A stretch of 56,386 bases of DNA, taken from assembly GCA_021772245.1 (NCBI GenBank), contig JAJFMH010000024.1, forward strand, positions 1 to 56,386. Direction: 5' to 3'. Below, in pieces: positions 1 to 7,991 of the stretch. The number at the start of each line of letters is the position of its first letter. The stretch's first letter is position 1. A program made the position numbers and the translations under genes. The stretch comes from Chlamydiota bacterium. Lineage in GTDB: Bacteria > Chlamydiota > Chlamydiia > Chlamydiales > Simkaniaceae. Below the pieces are notes generated by a model. It ran no database searches and was not told where the DNA came from. It saw nothing but the letters and a program-made list of their open reading frames with translations.

Positions 1-247
1 GAGCAAAAAAGTGTTACCACAACGACTAATACCTCACTTATTAGTCTCCAAAATGCACTGAATCTCTTAAGGCCTGGAGGCATTATCTCTGTCACTTGCT
101 ATATAGGTCACGATGAAGGTAAGCAAGAGACTGGCAATAGAAACATATGCAAAAAAACTTCCAAAAAAATATTTTACAGTCCTGCAATCTACTCGGATAA
201 ATAGACACGCCGCTCCCTTGATTATTTTGATTCAAAAAAATACTTAA
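1..247 (+). pseudogene. mnmM: C-terminal part of MnmM/YtqB-type SAM methyltransferase, frameshifted
   Basis: Seen: frame 1 reads a class I methyltransferase C-terminal core with LLRPGGIISVTCYIGHDEGK, the post-motif strand and G-H-x2-GK stretch typical of the YtqB/MnmM (tRNA wobble-uridine methyltransferase) family. After about base 132 frame 1 runs into unrelated residues and stops at 202-204. Frame 2 then carries the expected family tail (AIETYAKKLPKKYFTVLQ, then RINRHAAPLIILIQKN) and stops at 245-247. The two halves join by a single-base shift near 126-137. The 5' part lies outside the window. Either the gene is a recent pseudogene or the shift is a sequencing or assembly error; the intact tail favours a very recent event or an error. 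Confidence 0.75.
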
Positions 248-374
248 CTAAAAAAATATTTTTTTCTATTCCTATTAAATATCCATTCAAATTATAGCTC
301 ATATTAGATAGAAATTTAATTGCCTTAATTTGGATTAAAAAAATAACTATGATTTATATAAAGAGCCGTCGAGT

Positions 375-380
375 TATAAT
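375..380 (+). promoter_or_regulatory. Candidate -10 box (TATAAT) for the gene at 425
   Basis: A perfect TATAAT lies 44 bases before the ATG at 425 inside AGTTATAATA, the same decamer that precedes the Inc-like gene at 30320. No good -35 match is visible at 16-18 bp spacing. Confidence 0.5.
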
Positions 381-424
381 AGAGTCTAAGGAGACGAAAC
401 TGTCTCTAAATGGAGGTAAAAATT

Positions 425-1288
425 ATGGGTGAGTCTATTAAAGTAGATAACTCCTTTCATGAACTTTCAAGAGCCGGCTTTGTCAATGAAGCAACAAGCA
501 GTCTTCTTAATGATTTAAAAGCGCATCCTCTATGTTCAAATGATGAACTGCAGCACATTGGCGAGCGAGTTAAAAATTTATCTCATGAAACCAGGCAGAT
601 TGACAAAACTCTAATTGAGCAATCTACTGAAAATATTATTTCATTATATGGAAAAATTCATACTCTTCAAATTGACCGAAGAGTGGAAGATATCGTTGAT
701 GATGCTTATTTCTTTGCTAAAGGCAAAGAAAAAACAAAAACAATTGCGAAAGACACCATTTTAAAAAAAATCGATACACTTGTAAATGATCATAGACTAT
801 CTGTTGAAAATCTAAAGTTTATACATTTAGCACGATCCCTACTGAATGAATCCTCTCTTCTTCCTAGAATCGGTGACGAAATATGCACCTATTATGAAGA
901 AGAAGACCCAAATGCTAAAGTAGTATCTCTTTTTCCAAATCGAACAGAAGTTAGGGCACCTGATGAAAACCCAGGAGCAATATCTACAGCAGAAAATCTT
1001 TGGTCAATGTGCAGCGCCTTTGCAAGTGGAAACACAAAAGGAGTATTTAGTATTTATAATAAATTAGATAGAGATACGCAACGGAAGATCAACGAAGAAC
1101 TGGAAAAGAATAATATTTCATTTGATAAATTAAGCACTGTAAAAGACATGAGACTTCATCAAATTTTACTGCAGGGATTTGTCATAGCTGCTCTAACGAT
1201 AGCCAATAGAATATCTGGAGTAGAAGAAGAAATTACACCTAAGAAATTAGAGCAAATTCTAAAAGATTTAAAAGAGCTTTCCTCTTAA
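425..1288 (+). CDS. Hypothetical helical protein, 287 aa
   Basis: Not recognised. The ATG at 425 is chosen because GGAGG at 412-416 sits eight bases upstream; an in-frame ATG at 410 would overlap this ribosome binding site. The product is soluble, charged and mostly helical, with no signal peptide or membrane segment. The C-terminal third (from about residue 190) has a more globular helical look with GISGVEEE-like acidic helices. It is a single-gene unit: preceded by about 175 AT-rich bases holding a TATAAT and followed by a strong hairpin terminator shared with the converging gene. The promoter decamer is shared with the Inc-like gene at 30320, so joint expression is possible. Could be a lineage-specific or secreted protein; no function is proposed. 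Confidence 0.8.
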   Translation: MGESIKVDNSFHELSRAGFVNEATSSLLNDLKAHPLCSNDELQHIGERVKNLSHETRQIDKTLIEQSTENIISLYGKIHTLQIDRRVEDIVDDAYFFAKGKEKTKTIAKDTILKKIDTLVNDHRLSVENLKFIHLARSLLNESSLLPRIGDEICTYYEEEDPNAKVVSLFPNRTEVRAPDENPGAISTAENLWSMCSAFASGNTKGVFSIYNKLDRDTQRKINEELEKNNISFDKLSTVKDMRLHQILLQGFVIAALTIANRISGVEEEITPKKLEQILKDLKELSS

Positions 1289-1290
1289 AA

Positions 1291-1315
1291 AAATGGGCTC
1301 AAAAAGAGCCCATTT
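1291..1315. terminator. Bidirectional hairpin terminator
   Basis: Perfect 10-bp inverted repeat AAATGGGCTC / GAGCCCATTT around a five-A loop, between the converging genes ending at 1288 and 1324. A-rich and T-rich flanks let it work in both directions. Confidence 0.85.
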
Positions 1316-1323
1316 AAACATTC

Positions 1324-2847
1324 CTACTTATTCACCTTACGAATAAACCACATATCATTTTTGGTATAGATTTTCATCTCACGCTCTGTAATGAATTTTT
1401 GTAATATTGCTTTTACAGACTGCTCTTTATAATTAGTACCACAAATCATCGAGCCATTAGGCAATCCTAAATAATACTTTGCTAAGTCTTTAGAAAAGTT
1501 ACTTGCATCATATTTTAAATCAAAAAATAAAGTTCCTGGATAGGTTCTTGCCGAGGCATACTTGTCAAAAATCTCCTGACCTATATGAATCACATTTTTT
1601 TTACTTGCAATTACAGGAACGTCTTTTTGATCCATATATTCATTTATAGCCCCATCGATATAAAATGGATCACAGACAAATGCATTTTTCACTGTAGTGA
1701 ATAGAGACAAGTACTGTTTTGGTCTATGCAGCGTATATTTTCCCTTGTAGTATACATTCGATCCATGTCTGCACGGTCCAAACCTTGCGATTGCAGTTTT
1801 TAGATTGCTTAGCTCTTTTTGGGTGAAAAAAGCGTCTTTTAACTCTCTTTGCTTTATGGATTCTCTTATCTTTTCTTGCTGAGATTTGAGAAGATTCTCC
1901 CAATAAGAAAAAGAAAGTTTATCTAGGGTAAATACTTGATCAGTAAGTCTCATATGCTGCTGCCGTAAGTAATACCGATCGATATCGCGATAGTCATTTA
2001 CAAAAAGTACTGGCAAGTCACTTAACATTCTATCTACATCACCATGACTGATCACAGGAATAGTTCCTTTTTCAAGACCTGCGAAGGCATACTCACTACT
2101 AAATTTTTTTTCTTTTGAATCAGCTAAAAATCTAGCCGATTTTACAAGAGATGCAAAATTATTTGTTTTCTTCTCAATTATTTCCTCTTCTAAGCCATTT
2201 GACTCTTGATAAAACAAACAAAAGGGTTCAAATTCAAAGAATTTTGCAAGACAGCTATCTGATTTATTACTACTATCTTTCACGAGAAGCTCTTGATCTT
2301 TATCATTGATAAAAAGTTCTTTGATATTTCCAAAGCTTTTATCTTCTTTTGTTTGAAAATAACTTTCACCGTTTAAATTCTTCTGCAAAATGGGAATCGA
2401 GTAAAATTTGGATTTATGGGAAAGAGGCATATCTCCACTGAAGACAGTTGCAATTTTATTATCATAAAAAAGCGTCTTCAATGCCTTTTTAGAAGTACCA
2501 TCAAAGACCTTTTGGGTTACCAGAAGATATGGATCTTCAATCAGTGGATGAACCACATTTAGAAAAATATCGAGAGATTCTGAATCAACAAAGACAAGAT
2601 CCCCTATTTGAAACACATTTCTCAAATCCATTTGAAAAGTATTCACATCATTAATGAAATGCATTTCACCATTAGAGTAAAATCTATGATCACAAGTGTC
2701 GCCAAAGGGCCCAGAAGTCTTTGAAACCAATTGAATCTCATGCAAGTCTCTTACTTCATCCAGATCACTTTCTACGCTTTGCAGTGCACTTATAAAACAA
2801 AGACATAGCGATGATGCTATAAGCATTGTGTTAATAACTGACTTCAT
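1324..2847 (-). CDS. Exported protein, possible glycosyltransferase-like, 507 aa
   Basis: Start: the ATG at 2847 has an AGAGG ribosome binding site five bases upstream; a GTG at 2853 would fall in that site. Residues 1-25 form a signal peptide (MKSVINTMLIASSLCLCFIS). The middle part (FSGDMPLSHKSKFYSIPI, then VLFVNDYRDIDRYY and a following F-S-Y-W) resembles exostosin/glycosyltransferase-like proteins, where a nominal wish-list of 'choose, place, sink' motifs occurs. The C-terminal part (ARTYPGTLFFDLKYDA, GSMICGTNY) looks like a degenerate Methyltransf_24-type SAM domain. Both domain suggestions are weak inference. It is the last gene of the murB-PHP-folC run, 41 bases after folC. It probably acts in the periplasm or is secreted. 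Confidence 0.55.
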   Translation of the reverse strand: MKSVINTMLIASSLCLCFISALQSVESDLDEVRDLHEIQLVSKTSGPFGDTCDHRFYSNGEMHFINDVNTFQMDLRNVFQIGDLVFVDSESLDIFLNVVHPLIEDPYLLVTQKVFDGTSKKALKTLFYDNKIATVFSGDMPLSHKSKFYSIPILQKNLNGESYFQTKEDKSFGNIKELFINDKDQELLVKDSSNKSDSCLAKFFEFEPFCLFYQESNGLEEEIIEKKTNNFASLVKSARFLADSKEKKFSSEYAFAGLEKGTIPVISHGDVDRMLSDLPVLFVNDYRDIDRYYLRQQHMRLTDQVFTLDKLSFSYWENLLKSQQEKIRESIKQRELKDAFFTQKELSNLKTAIARFGPCRHGSNVYYKGKYTLHRPKQYLSLFTTVKNAFVCDPFYIDGAINEYMDQKDVPVIASKKNVIHIGQEIFDKYASARTYPGTLFFDLKYDASNFSKDLAKYYLGLPNGSMICGTNYKEQSVKAILQKFITEREMKIYTKNDMWFIRKVNK

Positions 2848-2888
2848 ATTCACCTCTTTTAAGATTTATCGAAAAAAAGAATCCTATT

Positions 2889-4016
2889 CTAAATGTGCTC
2901 CCGAATGCAATTTATTTTTTGAACCAACCGTTTTACTCTATCAAAATAATAGAAAGATCCAGTTATTAAAAGTTGTCTGTTTTGCGCTTTTGCTTTGCTA
3001 AATGCAATTTCTAAATCTGATTCGAATGTATTTAAATTTGGACAAATCACATCCATACTCTTGGCATGTAGAAAATGAAGACAACCTTGTTTGTCTTTAG
3101 TGTCCTGCATGGCAAGAAACACTAGGGGAGTTTTCTTAAGTCGTAGAGAAAAAACCTTTTGATAAAGTGATTCCATAGCTTGGATATTATGGGCGCCATC
3201 TAGAATGATTTGAACCGAATCAGAGTTTATAATCTCAAAACGACAAGGAGGCGTTGCAGATAAACCTTTCTCTATACTTGCATTTGATATTCTAAGAGTG
3301 TTTTGCAAAACCTGGAGTGCACGTTTTGCAAGAGCGATATTCTCTTTATCAAAATCATCAAAATGGTCTTTGATCATGCTCAATGGAGCATTTTTTTCAT
3401 TTGCAATTTTTCTAATTACAGGGTGATTTGCTTTAGGTCCAATTACAACAGGGACACTTTCTTTAATGATTCCCCCTTTTTGAAAAGCAATAGCATCTAA
3501 ATTATCGCCAAGCATTTCCAAGTGATCCATCCCAAGAGTAGTTATAATAGACACCACTGGATCAATAACATTAGTTGTATCAAAATGCCCACCAATTCCT
3601 GTTTCTATCACTGCAATGTCAATCTTTGACTTCTTAAAAATCAAAAGAGCTAAAAACGTTGTGATTTCAAAAAAGTGGGATTGTAATCCCTCTTTTTTGA
3701 GAAGTGACATTAGAGTGTGATAAGCCTCATAAATCAGTTCCATCTCAACGGGCTTACCATTGATTTGAATACGTTCGTTATATGTATAGATATGAGGAGA
3801 TGTAAATAGACCTACATTGTATCCTGACAGACTCAATGCCTTTGCAATTTTTGTACAGACGCTCCCCTTTCCGTTTGTCCCTGCAACATGAATCGTTTTA
3901 TACTTTCTACTTGGAAATTCAAGAAGGGCATGAATCTGTTTTGCCTGCTCAAAATTTGAAACCTGAGAAGAGCTGTTTTTCAAAGAATACAGCTCTTGCA
4001 AAAATCCATTATTCAT
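2889..4016 (-). CDS. folC: Folylpolyglutamate synthase / dihydrofolate synthase
   Basis: Mur-ligase family enzyme that adds glutamate to (dihydro)folates in the cytoplasm using ATP. Seen: the P-loop HVAGTNGKGSV at about residues 43-53, the folate-binding FTSPHIYTYNERIQING stretch, VIETGIGGHFDTTNV, the metal/lysine region ITTLGMDHLEMLG, and ILDGAHNIQAM in the C-terminal domain. At 375 aa it is somewhat shorter than the usual 420-430 aa, mainly in the C-terminal domain. The ATG at 4016 overlaps the end of the upstream PHP gene by eight bases, so translation is probably coupled. Identity is secure; whether it has both activities cannot be read from sequence. Confidence 0.93.
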   Translation of the reverse strand: MNNGFLQELYSLKNSSSQVSNFEQAKQIHALLEFPSRKYKTIHVAGTNGKGSVCTKIAKALSLSGYNVGLFTSPHIYTYNERIQINGKPVEMELIYEAYHTLMSLLKKEGLQSHFFEITTFLALLIFKKSKIDIAVIETGIGGHFDTTNVIDPVVSIITTLGMDHLEMLGDNLDAIAFQKGGIIKESVPVVIGPKANHPVIRKIANEKNAPLSMIKDHFDDFDKENIALAKRALQVLQNTLRISNASIEKGLSATPPCRFEIINSDSVQIILDGAHNIQAMESLYQKVFSLRLKKTPLVFLAMQDTKDKQGCLHFLHAKSMDVICPNLNTFESDLEIAFSKAKAQNRQLLITGSFYYFDRVKRLVQKINCIREHI

Positions 4017-4827
4017 GAAAATTTACCAGGGCATCAAAATGATCTTTAGTTACAAAAGAACATCCCAAATATATTTGAGGCTTTATATCTCCATGAAAAT
4101 CAGAGCCTCCTGTGATGAGTAAATTTTTCTGCTTAGCTAGATCAATCCATCTTTTTTCAATATCACTCGACATGCGAGAGTAATATCCTTCCAATCCATC
4201 CAGTCCCACATTCAAAACTTCAACAACAAACCTTCTTCTGCGAATAATATGTGGATGCGCTAGAATTGCGACACCTGAGCAGCTATGAATAAGATCGATG
4301 GTCTCTTTTACAGAAAAAGTATCCCCTTTGACATATGCGCATTTATCATCGCCCAAATACTTTTGAAAAGCCTCTGCAAATGTTTCTACATATCCTTTTT
4401 TGAGCATGATATTTGCAATATGGGGTCTTCCAATCACATTCGAGTGTGTGCTTTGAATAAGTTCCTCTTCAGAAATATCTATGTTAAACTTTTTGAGCTT
4501 GTTTAAGATGGCTTTATTTCTCTGAGTACGACGAAGTTCATGCCTCTTACAAAAAGCTATCATGTTCTCATCTATCTGAAAGTTATACCCTAAGATATGT
4601 ACATTTCTTCCATTAAAGCTGCAGGAAAATTCGACACCTGTAACAAGCTTTATTCCAGCCTTTCTCGCTCGATCTAGAAGATCATCAGAATATGCTGCAA
4701 CGCTATCATGATCTGTGATTGATAACCCGCTAAGACCTCTTTCCTTAGCTATTTCGACAATCTCTTCAGGTGTCTTTGTTCCATCAGAAATGCTACTATG
4801 ACAATGCAGGTCTGCTCTAAATTCCAT
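4009..4827 (-). CDS. PHP-domain phosphoesterase (RNase AM/YciV-like)
   Basis: PHP-fold metal-dependent phosphatase of 272 aa. Seen: the N-terminal HxH metal motif DLHCHSSISDG (residues 6-16), the ITDHDSV motif (about 37-43), GVEFSC, the AHPH motif in the C-terminal half and GGSDFHG near the end. This pattern matches the YciV/TrpH family, whose E. coli member is a 5'-3' exoribonuclease and 3',5'-nucleotide bisphosphate phosphatase. It begins three bases after murB ends and overlaps folC, so it is cotranscribed with both. Despite the old name TrpH there is no link to the trp operon here. Family assignment is firm, substrate is inferred. Confidence 0.88.
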   Translation of the reverse strand: MEFRADLHCHSSISDGTKTPEEIVEIAKERGLSGLSITDHDSVAAYSDDLLDRARKAGIKLVTGVEFSCSFNGRNVHILGYNFQIDENMIAFCKRHELRRTQRNKAILNKLKKFNIDISEEELIQSTHSNVIGRPHIANIMLKKGYVETFAEAFQKYLGDDKCAYVKGDTFSVKETIDLIHSCSGVAILAHPHIIRRRRFVVEVLNVGLDGLEGYYSRMSSDIEKRWIDLAKQKNLLITGGSDFHGDIKPQIYLGCSFVTKDHFDALVNFHE

Positions 4828-4830
4828 AAA

Positions 4831-5697
4831 CTATATTTCGCTTGGAATTGATCGAACTTCGAGTTCAAGATCAATTCCTTCTTTCTCTTTTACTGTTTTT
4901 TGAATATGTTTCACAAGAGTGCGCACCTCCTCTGCAGAGGCTTTGCCTTTATTAATTATAAAGTTACCATGTATATCAGAGACTTTTGCATCCCCAATTT
5001 TCAATCCTTTCAGGCTGCATTTTTCAATAAGCGCTCCAGCGCTTATTAAATCTGGATTTCGAAAAATACATCCTACAGATTTTTCTGTTAGGGGTTGAGT
5101 CTTTTTTCGATACGCAATAATTTCTAATTGTTTCTCTCTTGCGAGTTTATTTTTTTGAAGGGTGAATCGACAAGCTACAATAGCGCCTTTTCTATCATGA
5201 AAACAAGACTTGCGATAAGAAAAGCTCAATTGATCTTTTCGGTAAATCTCATGTTTACCATCCATTGTGATGTATTCTACCTCAGTTATAACATTCGCTG
5301 TCTCAGATCCATTAGCACCTGCATTCATAAATACAGCGCCTCCGCAACTACCTGGTATCCCCGATGCAAACTCTAAACCCGTATAACCATCTCGAGCGGA
5401 CTTTGAACCTAGATGCGAAAACGAATATCCAGCGCCCACATAGTATTGATTAGCTTCTCTTTTACAAAAGTAAATCTTATTTAATATGACAAGCGCATTT
5501 ATTCCACTATCATCAAATAAACAGTTAGATCCCCGTCCCAAGATAAAGAAAGGTATCTTTTTTTCTTGGGCATACAAGATAGCATCTTGCATTTGTGAAA
5601 TGGTAGTAACTTCAGTAAACTCTCTAGCCTTTCCACCAATCCCAAATGTGGTGTGCTTTTTAATATCGAAGTCTTTTTGCGTAACTATTTGGATCAT
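4831..5697 (-). CDS. murB: UDP-N-acetylenolpyruvoylglucosamine reductase
   Basis: FAD enzyme that reduces UDP-GlcNAc-enolpyruvate to UDP-MurNAc in peptidoglycan synthesis. Seen: the FAD-binding PFFILGRGSNCLF and GLEFASGIPGSCGGAVFMNA segments, FSYRKSCF, the proton-donor region SVGCIFRNP, and GDAKVSDIHGNFIIN. Cysteine takes the place of the usual catalytic serine in the G-S/C-x-F-x-NP motif, a variant known in type II MurB proteins. At 288 aa it is of type IIb length. The ATG at 5697 is preferred over an in-frame GTG at 5706. A good -10 box lies 21 bases upstream. It heads the run murB-PHP-folC-exported protein. Confidence 0.95.
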   Translation of the reverse strand: MIQIVTQKDFDIKKHTTFGIGGKAREFTEVTTISQMQDAILYAQEKKIPFFILGRGSNCLFDDSGINALVILNKIYFCKREANQYYVGAGYSFSHLGSKSARDGYTGLEFASGIPGSCGGAVFMNAGANGSETANVITEVEYITMDGKHEIYRKDQLSFSYRKSCFHDRKGAIVACRFTLQKNKLAREKQLEIIAYRKKTQPLTEKSVGCIFRNPDLISAGALIEKCSLKGLKIGDAKVSDIHGNFIINKGKASAEEVRTLVKHIQKTVKEKEGIDLELEVRSIPSEI

Positions 5698-5717
5698 ATA
5701 CTTCACTACAGTTATAA

Positions 5718-5723
5718 ATTATA
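5718..5723 (-). promoter_or_regulatory. Candidate -10 box for murB
   Basis: TATAAT on the minus strand, ending 21 bases before the ATG at 5697, in the 62-base gap between nusB and murB. It implies a leader of only about 14 bases. No clear -35 box. Confidence 0.5.
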
Positions 5724-5759
5724 ACGATAGAGGCAAAAAGGATCTTTTGCAAGGTAGTC

Positions 5760-6185
5760 TTATGAGATTTGCTGTTTTTCTGATTTAGAGAAATAAATTT
5801 TATCTAAAATAGCATTCACAAAGTTCGATCCTTCTTTAGATCCAAATTTTCTACACAACCGAATTGCCTCTGAAATAGCAACTTTAGGTGGTATATCATC
5901 ACAAAATAGCATTTCATAAATGCCAAGGCGAAGTGTATTTAATTCCACAGAGGATATGCGGTCAAATTCATAATCATTAGAGCTTTCTTGGATCCAGTCA
6001 TCAATCATTACTTTATGCTCCAAAGCAGCTTCCGCTTTCTCATGAGCTTGCATAATAATTTTTTTAGAAGTTGTGAGCTGATCCAGAATAACAGGATAAT
6101 CTTCTCCTGAAGATCTTCCACCTATATCCTGACTATAAAATATTTGAAATACAATCTCGCGGAATTTTCTTTGTGGGATTGCCAT
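5760..6185 (-). CDS. nusB: Transcription antitermination factor NusB
   Basis: All-helical RNA-binding protein that acts with NusE (S10) in rRNA antitermination. Seen: the N-terminal RKFREIVFQIFYSQDIG helix and the C-terminal signature ELNTLRLGIYEMLF, then PPKVAISEAIRLCRKFG and NFVNAILDKIY. The ATG at 6185 (MAIPQRKFRE) gives 141 aa, the family norm, and has CAGGAG five bases upstream; an upstream in-frame start would add 13 hydrophobic residues not typical of NusB. It is transcribed ahead of murB on the same strand, but murB appears to have its own promoter in between. Confidence 0.95.
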   Translation of the reverse strand: MAIPQRKFREIVFQIFYSQDIGGRSSGEDYPVILDQLTTSKKIIMQAHEKAEAALEHKVMIDDWIQESSNDYEFDRISSVELNTLRLGIYEMLFCDDIPPKVAISEAIRLCRKFGSKEGSNFVNAILDKIYFSKSEKQQIS

Positions 6186-6353
6186 ATCATCTCCTGCTAT
6201 TAGCAACAAGCATAACAAAGTCATCTATTCTATGCACGCATTGGATGAGATCTATAAAAAATATCAAATTAAACTAAAATGGATGAAAGCATTTTATATT
6301 AAGAAACTTAAGCTTGCAGAAAAATAACTGCTATTTATTATCTTGCCAGATTC

Positions 6354-6380
6354 TTGACACCTAAATTTTTTTTATATAAA
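6354..6380 (+). promoter_or_regulatory. Candidate promoter for mgtC
   Basis: A perfect -35 box TTGACA at 6354-6359 is followed by a TATATAAA run (6373-6380) at 13-15 bp spacing, shorter than ideal. The ATG of mgtC follows at 6412. Confidence 0.5.
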
Positions 6381-6411
6381 CACAAAGTTTTAATCGCATG
6401 AGAAATATAAG

Positions 6412-6867
6412 ATGGATTGGATACTAGAATTAATTCGGGTTGGAAATATTTTACTCGCAACTTTTTTAGGAGCTCTCATTGGATTAGAAAGAGAAAGACA
6501 TGTAGGTCTTGCAGGGATCAGAACCCACGCAACAGTAGCTCTTGGCGCCTGTCTATTCGGTTTTATTTCTTTGAACATTGGGGCTGGGGCAGATCCTTCT
6601 CGAGTAGCTGCTCAGATCGTAAGTGGAATCGGTTTTTTAGGAGCAGGAGTAATCCTGCGAGATAGAGGAAGAGTACGTGGATTAACTACAGCTGCAACAC
6701 TTTGGGCAACTGCCTCTGTAGGCCTGTCTATTGCAAAAGAATTTTATATCTTAGGAATTGCATCCACGCTCATCATAATCGGAGTTTTATCACTTCATAG
6801 ACTTCCAGGGTGGCAACCCTGGAAGTATAAAAACTTAAAAGATAAAAATATCCTCGATGATGACTAA
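6412..6867 (+). CDS. mgtC: MgtC/SapB family inner-membrane protein
   Basis: Membrane protein of 151 aa with four to five hydrophobic helices. Seen: the family hallmark stretch LGALIGLERERHVGLAGIRT (residues 20-39), GIGFLGAGVILRD (about 72-84), and GLTTAATLWATASVGLSIA. In intracellular pathogens MgtC supports survival in the vacuole and at low magnesium, partly by acting on the F-ATPase; whether that applies here is inference. It lacks the longer C-terminal ACT-like domain of Salmonella MgtC and corresponds to the short, SapB-like form. A perfect 10-bp hairpin lies within its last codons. The stop overlaps that of the converging dps gene by four bases. Confidence 0.92.
   Translation: MDWILELIRVGNILLATFLGALIGLERERHVGLAGIRTHATVALGACLFGFISLNIGAGADPSRVAAQIVSGIGFLGAGVILRDRGRVRGLTTAATLWATASVGLSIAKEFYILGIASTLIIIGVLSLHRLPGWQPWKYKNLKDKNILDDD
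6802..6825. repeat. Perfect 10-bp inverted repeat inside the 3' end of mgtC
   Basis: CTTCCAGGGT / ACCCTGGAAG with the loop GGCA, lying within coding sequence for LPGWQPWKY, about 40 bases before the stop. The stem is strong for this AT-rich genome. It could pause transcription or stabilise the 3' end of the mRNA. Confidence 0.7.
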
Positions 6868-7328
6868 AGACTTGATCTAAGCATCCAGCCAGCTTTCTCA
6901 TGCACAAACATTCGTTTGTTCATCATGTCAGCTGTTGCTCCATCATGAGCACCTTCAACAAAAGACAAATTATCTCGAATAAACCTTGTAATTGTTTCAT
7001 GGTCAACTAAAAGGGCATGTAAAATGTCAGTGGTTGTATGCTCCCCCTTCATTTCTTTGATAACTGAATGCTTACTAAAATTAGAAAAGGATCCTTCTGG
7101 AACAGATCCAAGAGCCTTCATTCGTTCAGCAATTTCATCAATGGCCTCTGCCATTTCTTCATACTGGCTTTGAAAAAGGAGATGCAAACTATAGAAAGTT
7201 GCACCTTTCAAATTCCAATGGGCATGCTGCGTTTTCAGATACAAACTATAAGTATTTGCAAGAAGTTTGTGTAAAAAGTCGCAAATTTGTGTGTTTTTCT
7301 CTGTATCAATTCCAAGATTTGGTGTCAT
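6864..7328 (-). CDS. dps: Dps-like ferritin (DNA protection in starved cells)
   Basis: Ferritin-fold protein of 154 aa that oxidises and stores iron and protects DNA. Seen: the ferroxidase helices with KTQHAHWNLKG (residues about 32-42, His ligand), the SQYEEMAEAIDEIAERMKAL helix with D and E ligands, the PEGSFSNFSKHSVIKE loop, and the C-terminal DMMNKRMFVHEKAGWMLRS. The ATG at 7328 is set by GGAGG five bases upstream; longer in-frame starts would disrupt this. Diverges from the exonuclease at 7419 and converges on mgtC. Pairing with mgtC and the exported SOD elsewhere in the window suggests stress defence. Confidence 0.93.
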   Translation of the reverse strand: MTPNLGIDTEKNTQICDFLHKLLANTYSLYLKTQHAHWNLKGATFYSLHLLFQSQYEEMAEAIDEIAERMKALGSVPEGSFSNFSKHSVIKEMKGEHTTTDILHALLVDHETITRFIRDNLSFVEGAHDGATADMMNKRMFVHEKAGWMLRSSL

Positions 7329-7418
7329 AACGCCTCCTAAATAAAAGGTTTTTTGTATCATTTTTTCTCTTTTCTTGATAAACAAAACTTTTGCAAAAGA
7401 CTTGAAAAGGAGTTTTTT

Positions 7419-7991
7419 TTGATTGGGATATTTTTAGACACAGAAACCAATGGCTTAGATTACCGAAAACACCATATTTTTGAATGTGCGTTTAAGTTCG
7501 TTGACCTAGAATCAGGTGAGGTTCTTATTTCATATGAGACAGTAATTGCTCACCCTGAAGAAATATTCAATGCAAGCGATCCAGAAAGTTTAGCCATTAC
7601 AGAATTTACCTACGATGAGATTTCTATGGGGAGAGACAAGAAACAAGTCTCAGAGGAAATTCAAGCAATCTTTGCTCAATATAAAATCCAGAGAGGCAAT
7701 AGCGTATTCATCTGTCAAAATCCCACATTTGACCGCATGTTCTTTTCAGAGCTTGTTGAGATTGATATCCAAGAAAAAAAGCAGTGGCCCTACCACTGGC
7801 TTGATTTAGCCTCAATGTATTTTGCCCTAGCTCTAAAAACTAGAAATACCAAGCCTTGGGTCACAGGTATTTCTAAAAATGATATCGCTAAGCAATACAG
7901 CGTTCCCGATGAACAAAATCCTCATCGAGCCATGAACGGTGTTGACCATCTAATCGCATGCTATGAAAAAGTAATTGGATTCAACTCCTAA
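7419..7991 (+). CDS. DEDDh-type 3'-5' exonuclease (DnaQ/RNase T fold), TTG start
   Basis: Start: AAGGAG at 7407-7412 is followed after six T residues by TTG at 7419, giving MIGIFLDTETNG; an upstream in-frame ATG at 7353 would read through the dps leader and lacks a binding site. The protein is 190 aa. Seen: the Exo I motif FLDTETNGL (D7, E9), Exo II NPTFDRMFF, and Exo III H-x4-D in HRAMNGVDH, so all four DEDDh residues are present. Substrate could be DNA (proofreading epsilon-like) or RNA; the short single-domain form suggests a stand-alone nuclease. The stop overlaps that of treY by four bases. Confidence 0.88.
   Translation: MIGIFLDTETNGLDYRKHHIFECAFKFVDLESGEVLISYETVIAHPEEIFNASDPESLAITEFTYDEISMGRDKKQVSEEIQAIFAQYKIQRGNSVFICQNPTFDRMFFSELVEIDIQEKKQWPYHWLDLASMYFALALKTRNTKPWVTGISKNDIAKQYSVPDEQNPHRAMNGVDHLIACYEKVIGFNS

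Noticed and set aside
6232-6327. 31-codon frame MHALDEIYKKYQIK... in the nusB-mgtC gap
   Set aside because: No ribosome binding site, basic random-looking product, and it overlaps nothing conserved; most likely chance.
6417-6665. 82-aa frame on the plus strand inside mgtC
   Set aside because: Shifted reading of mgtC, which has the clear family motifs.
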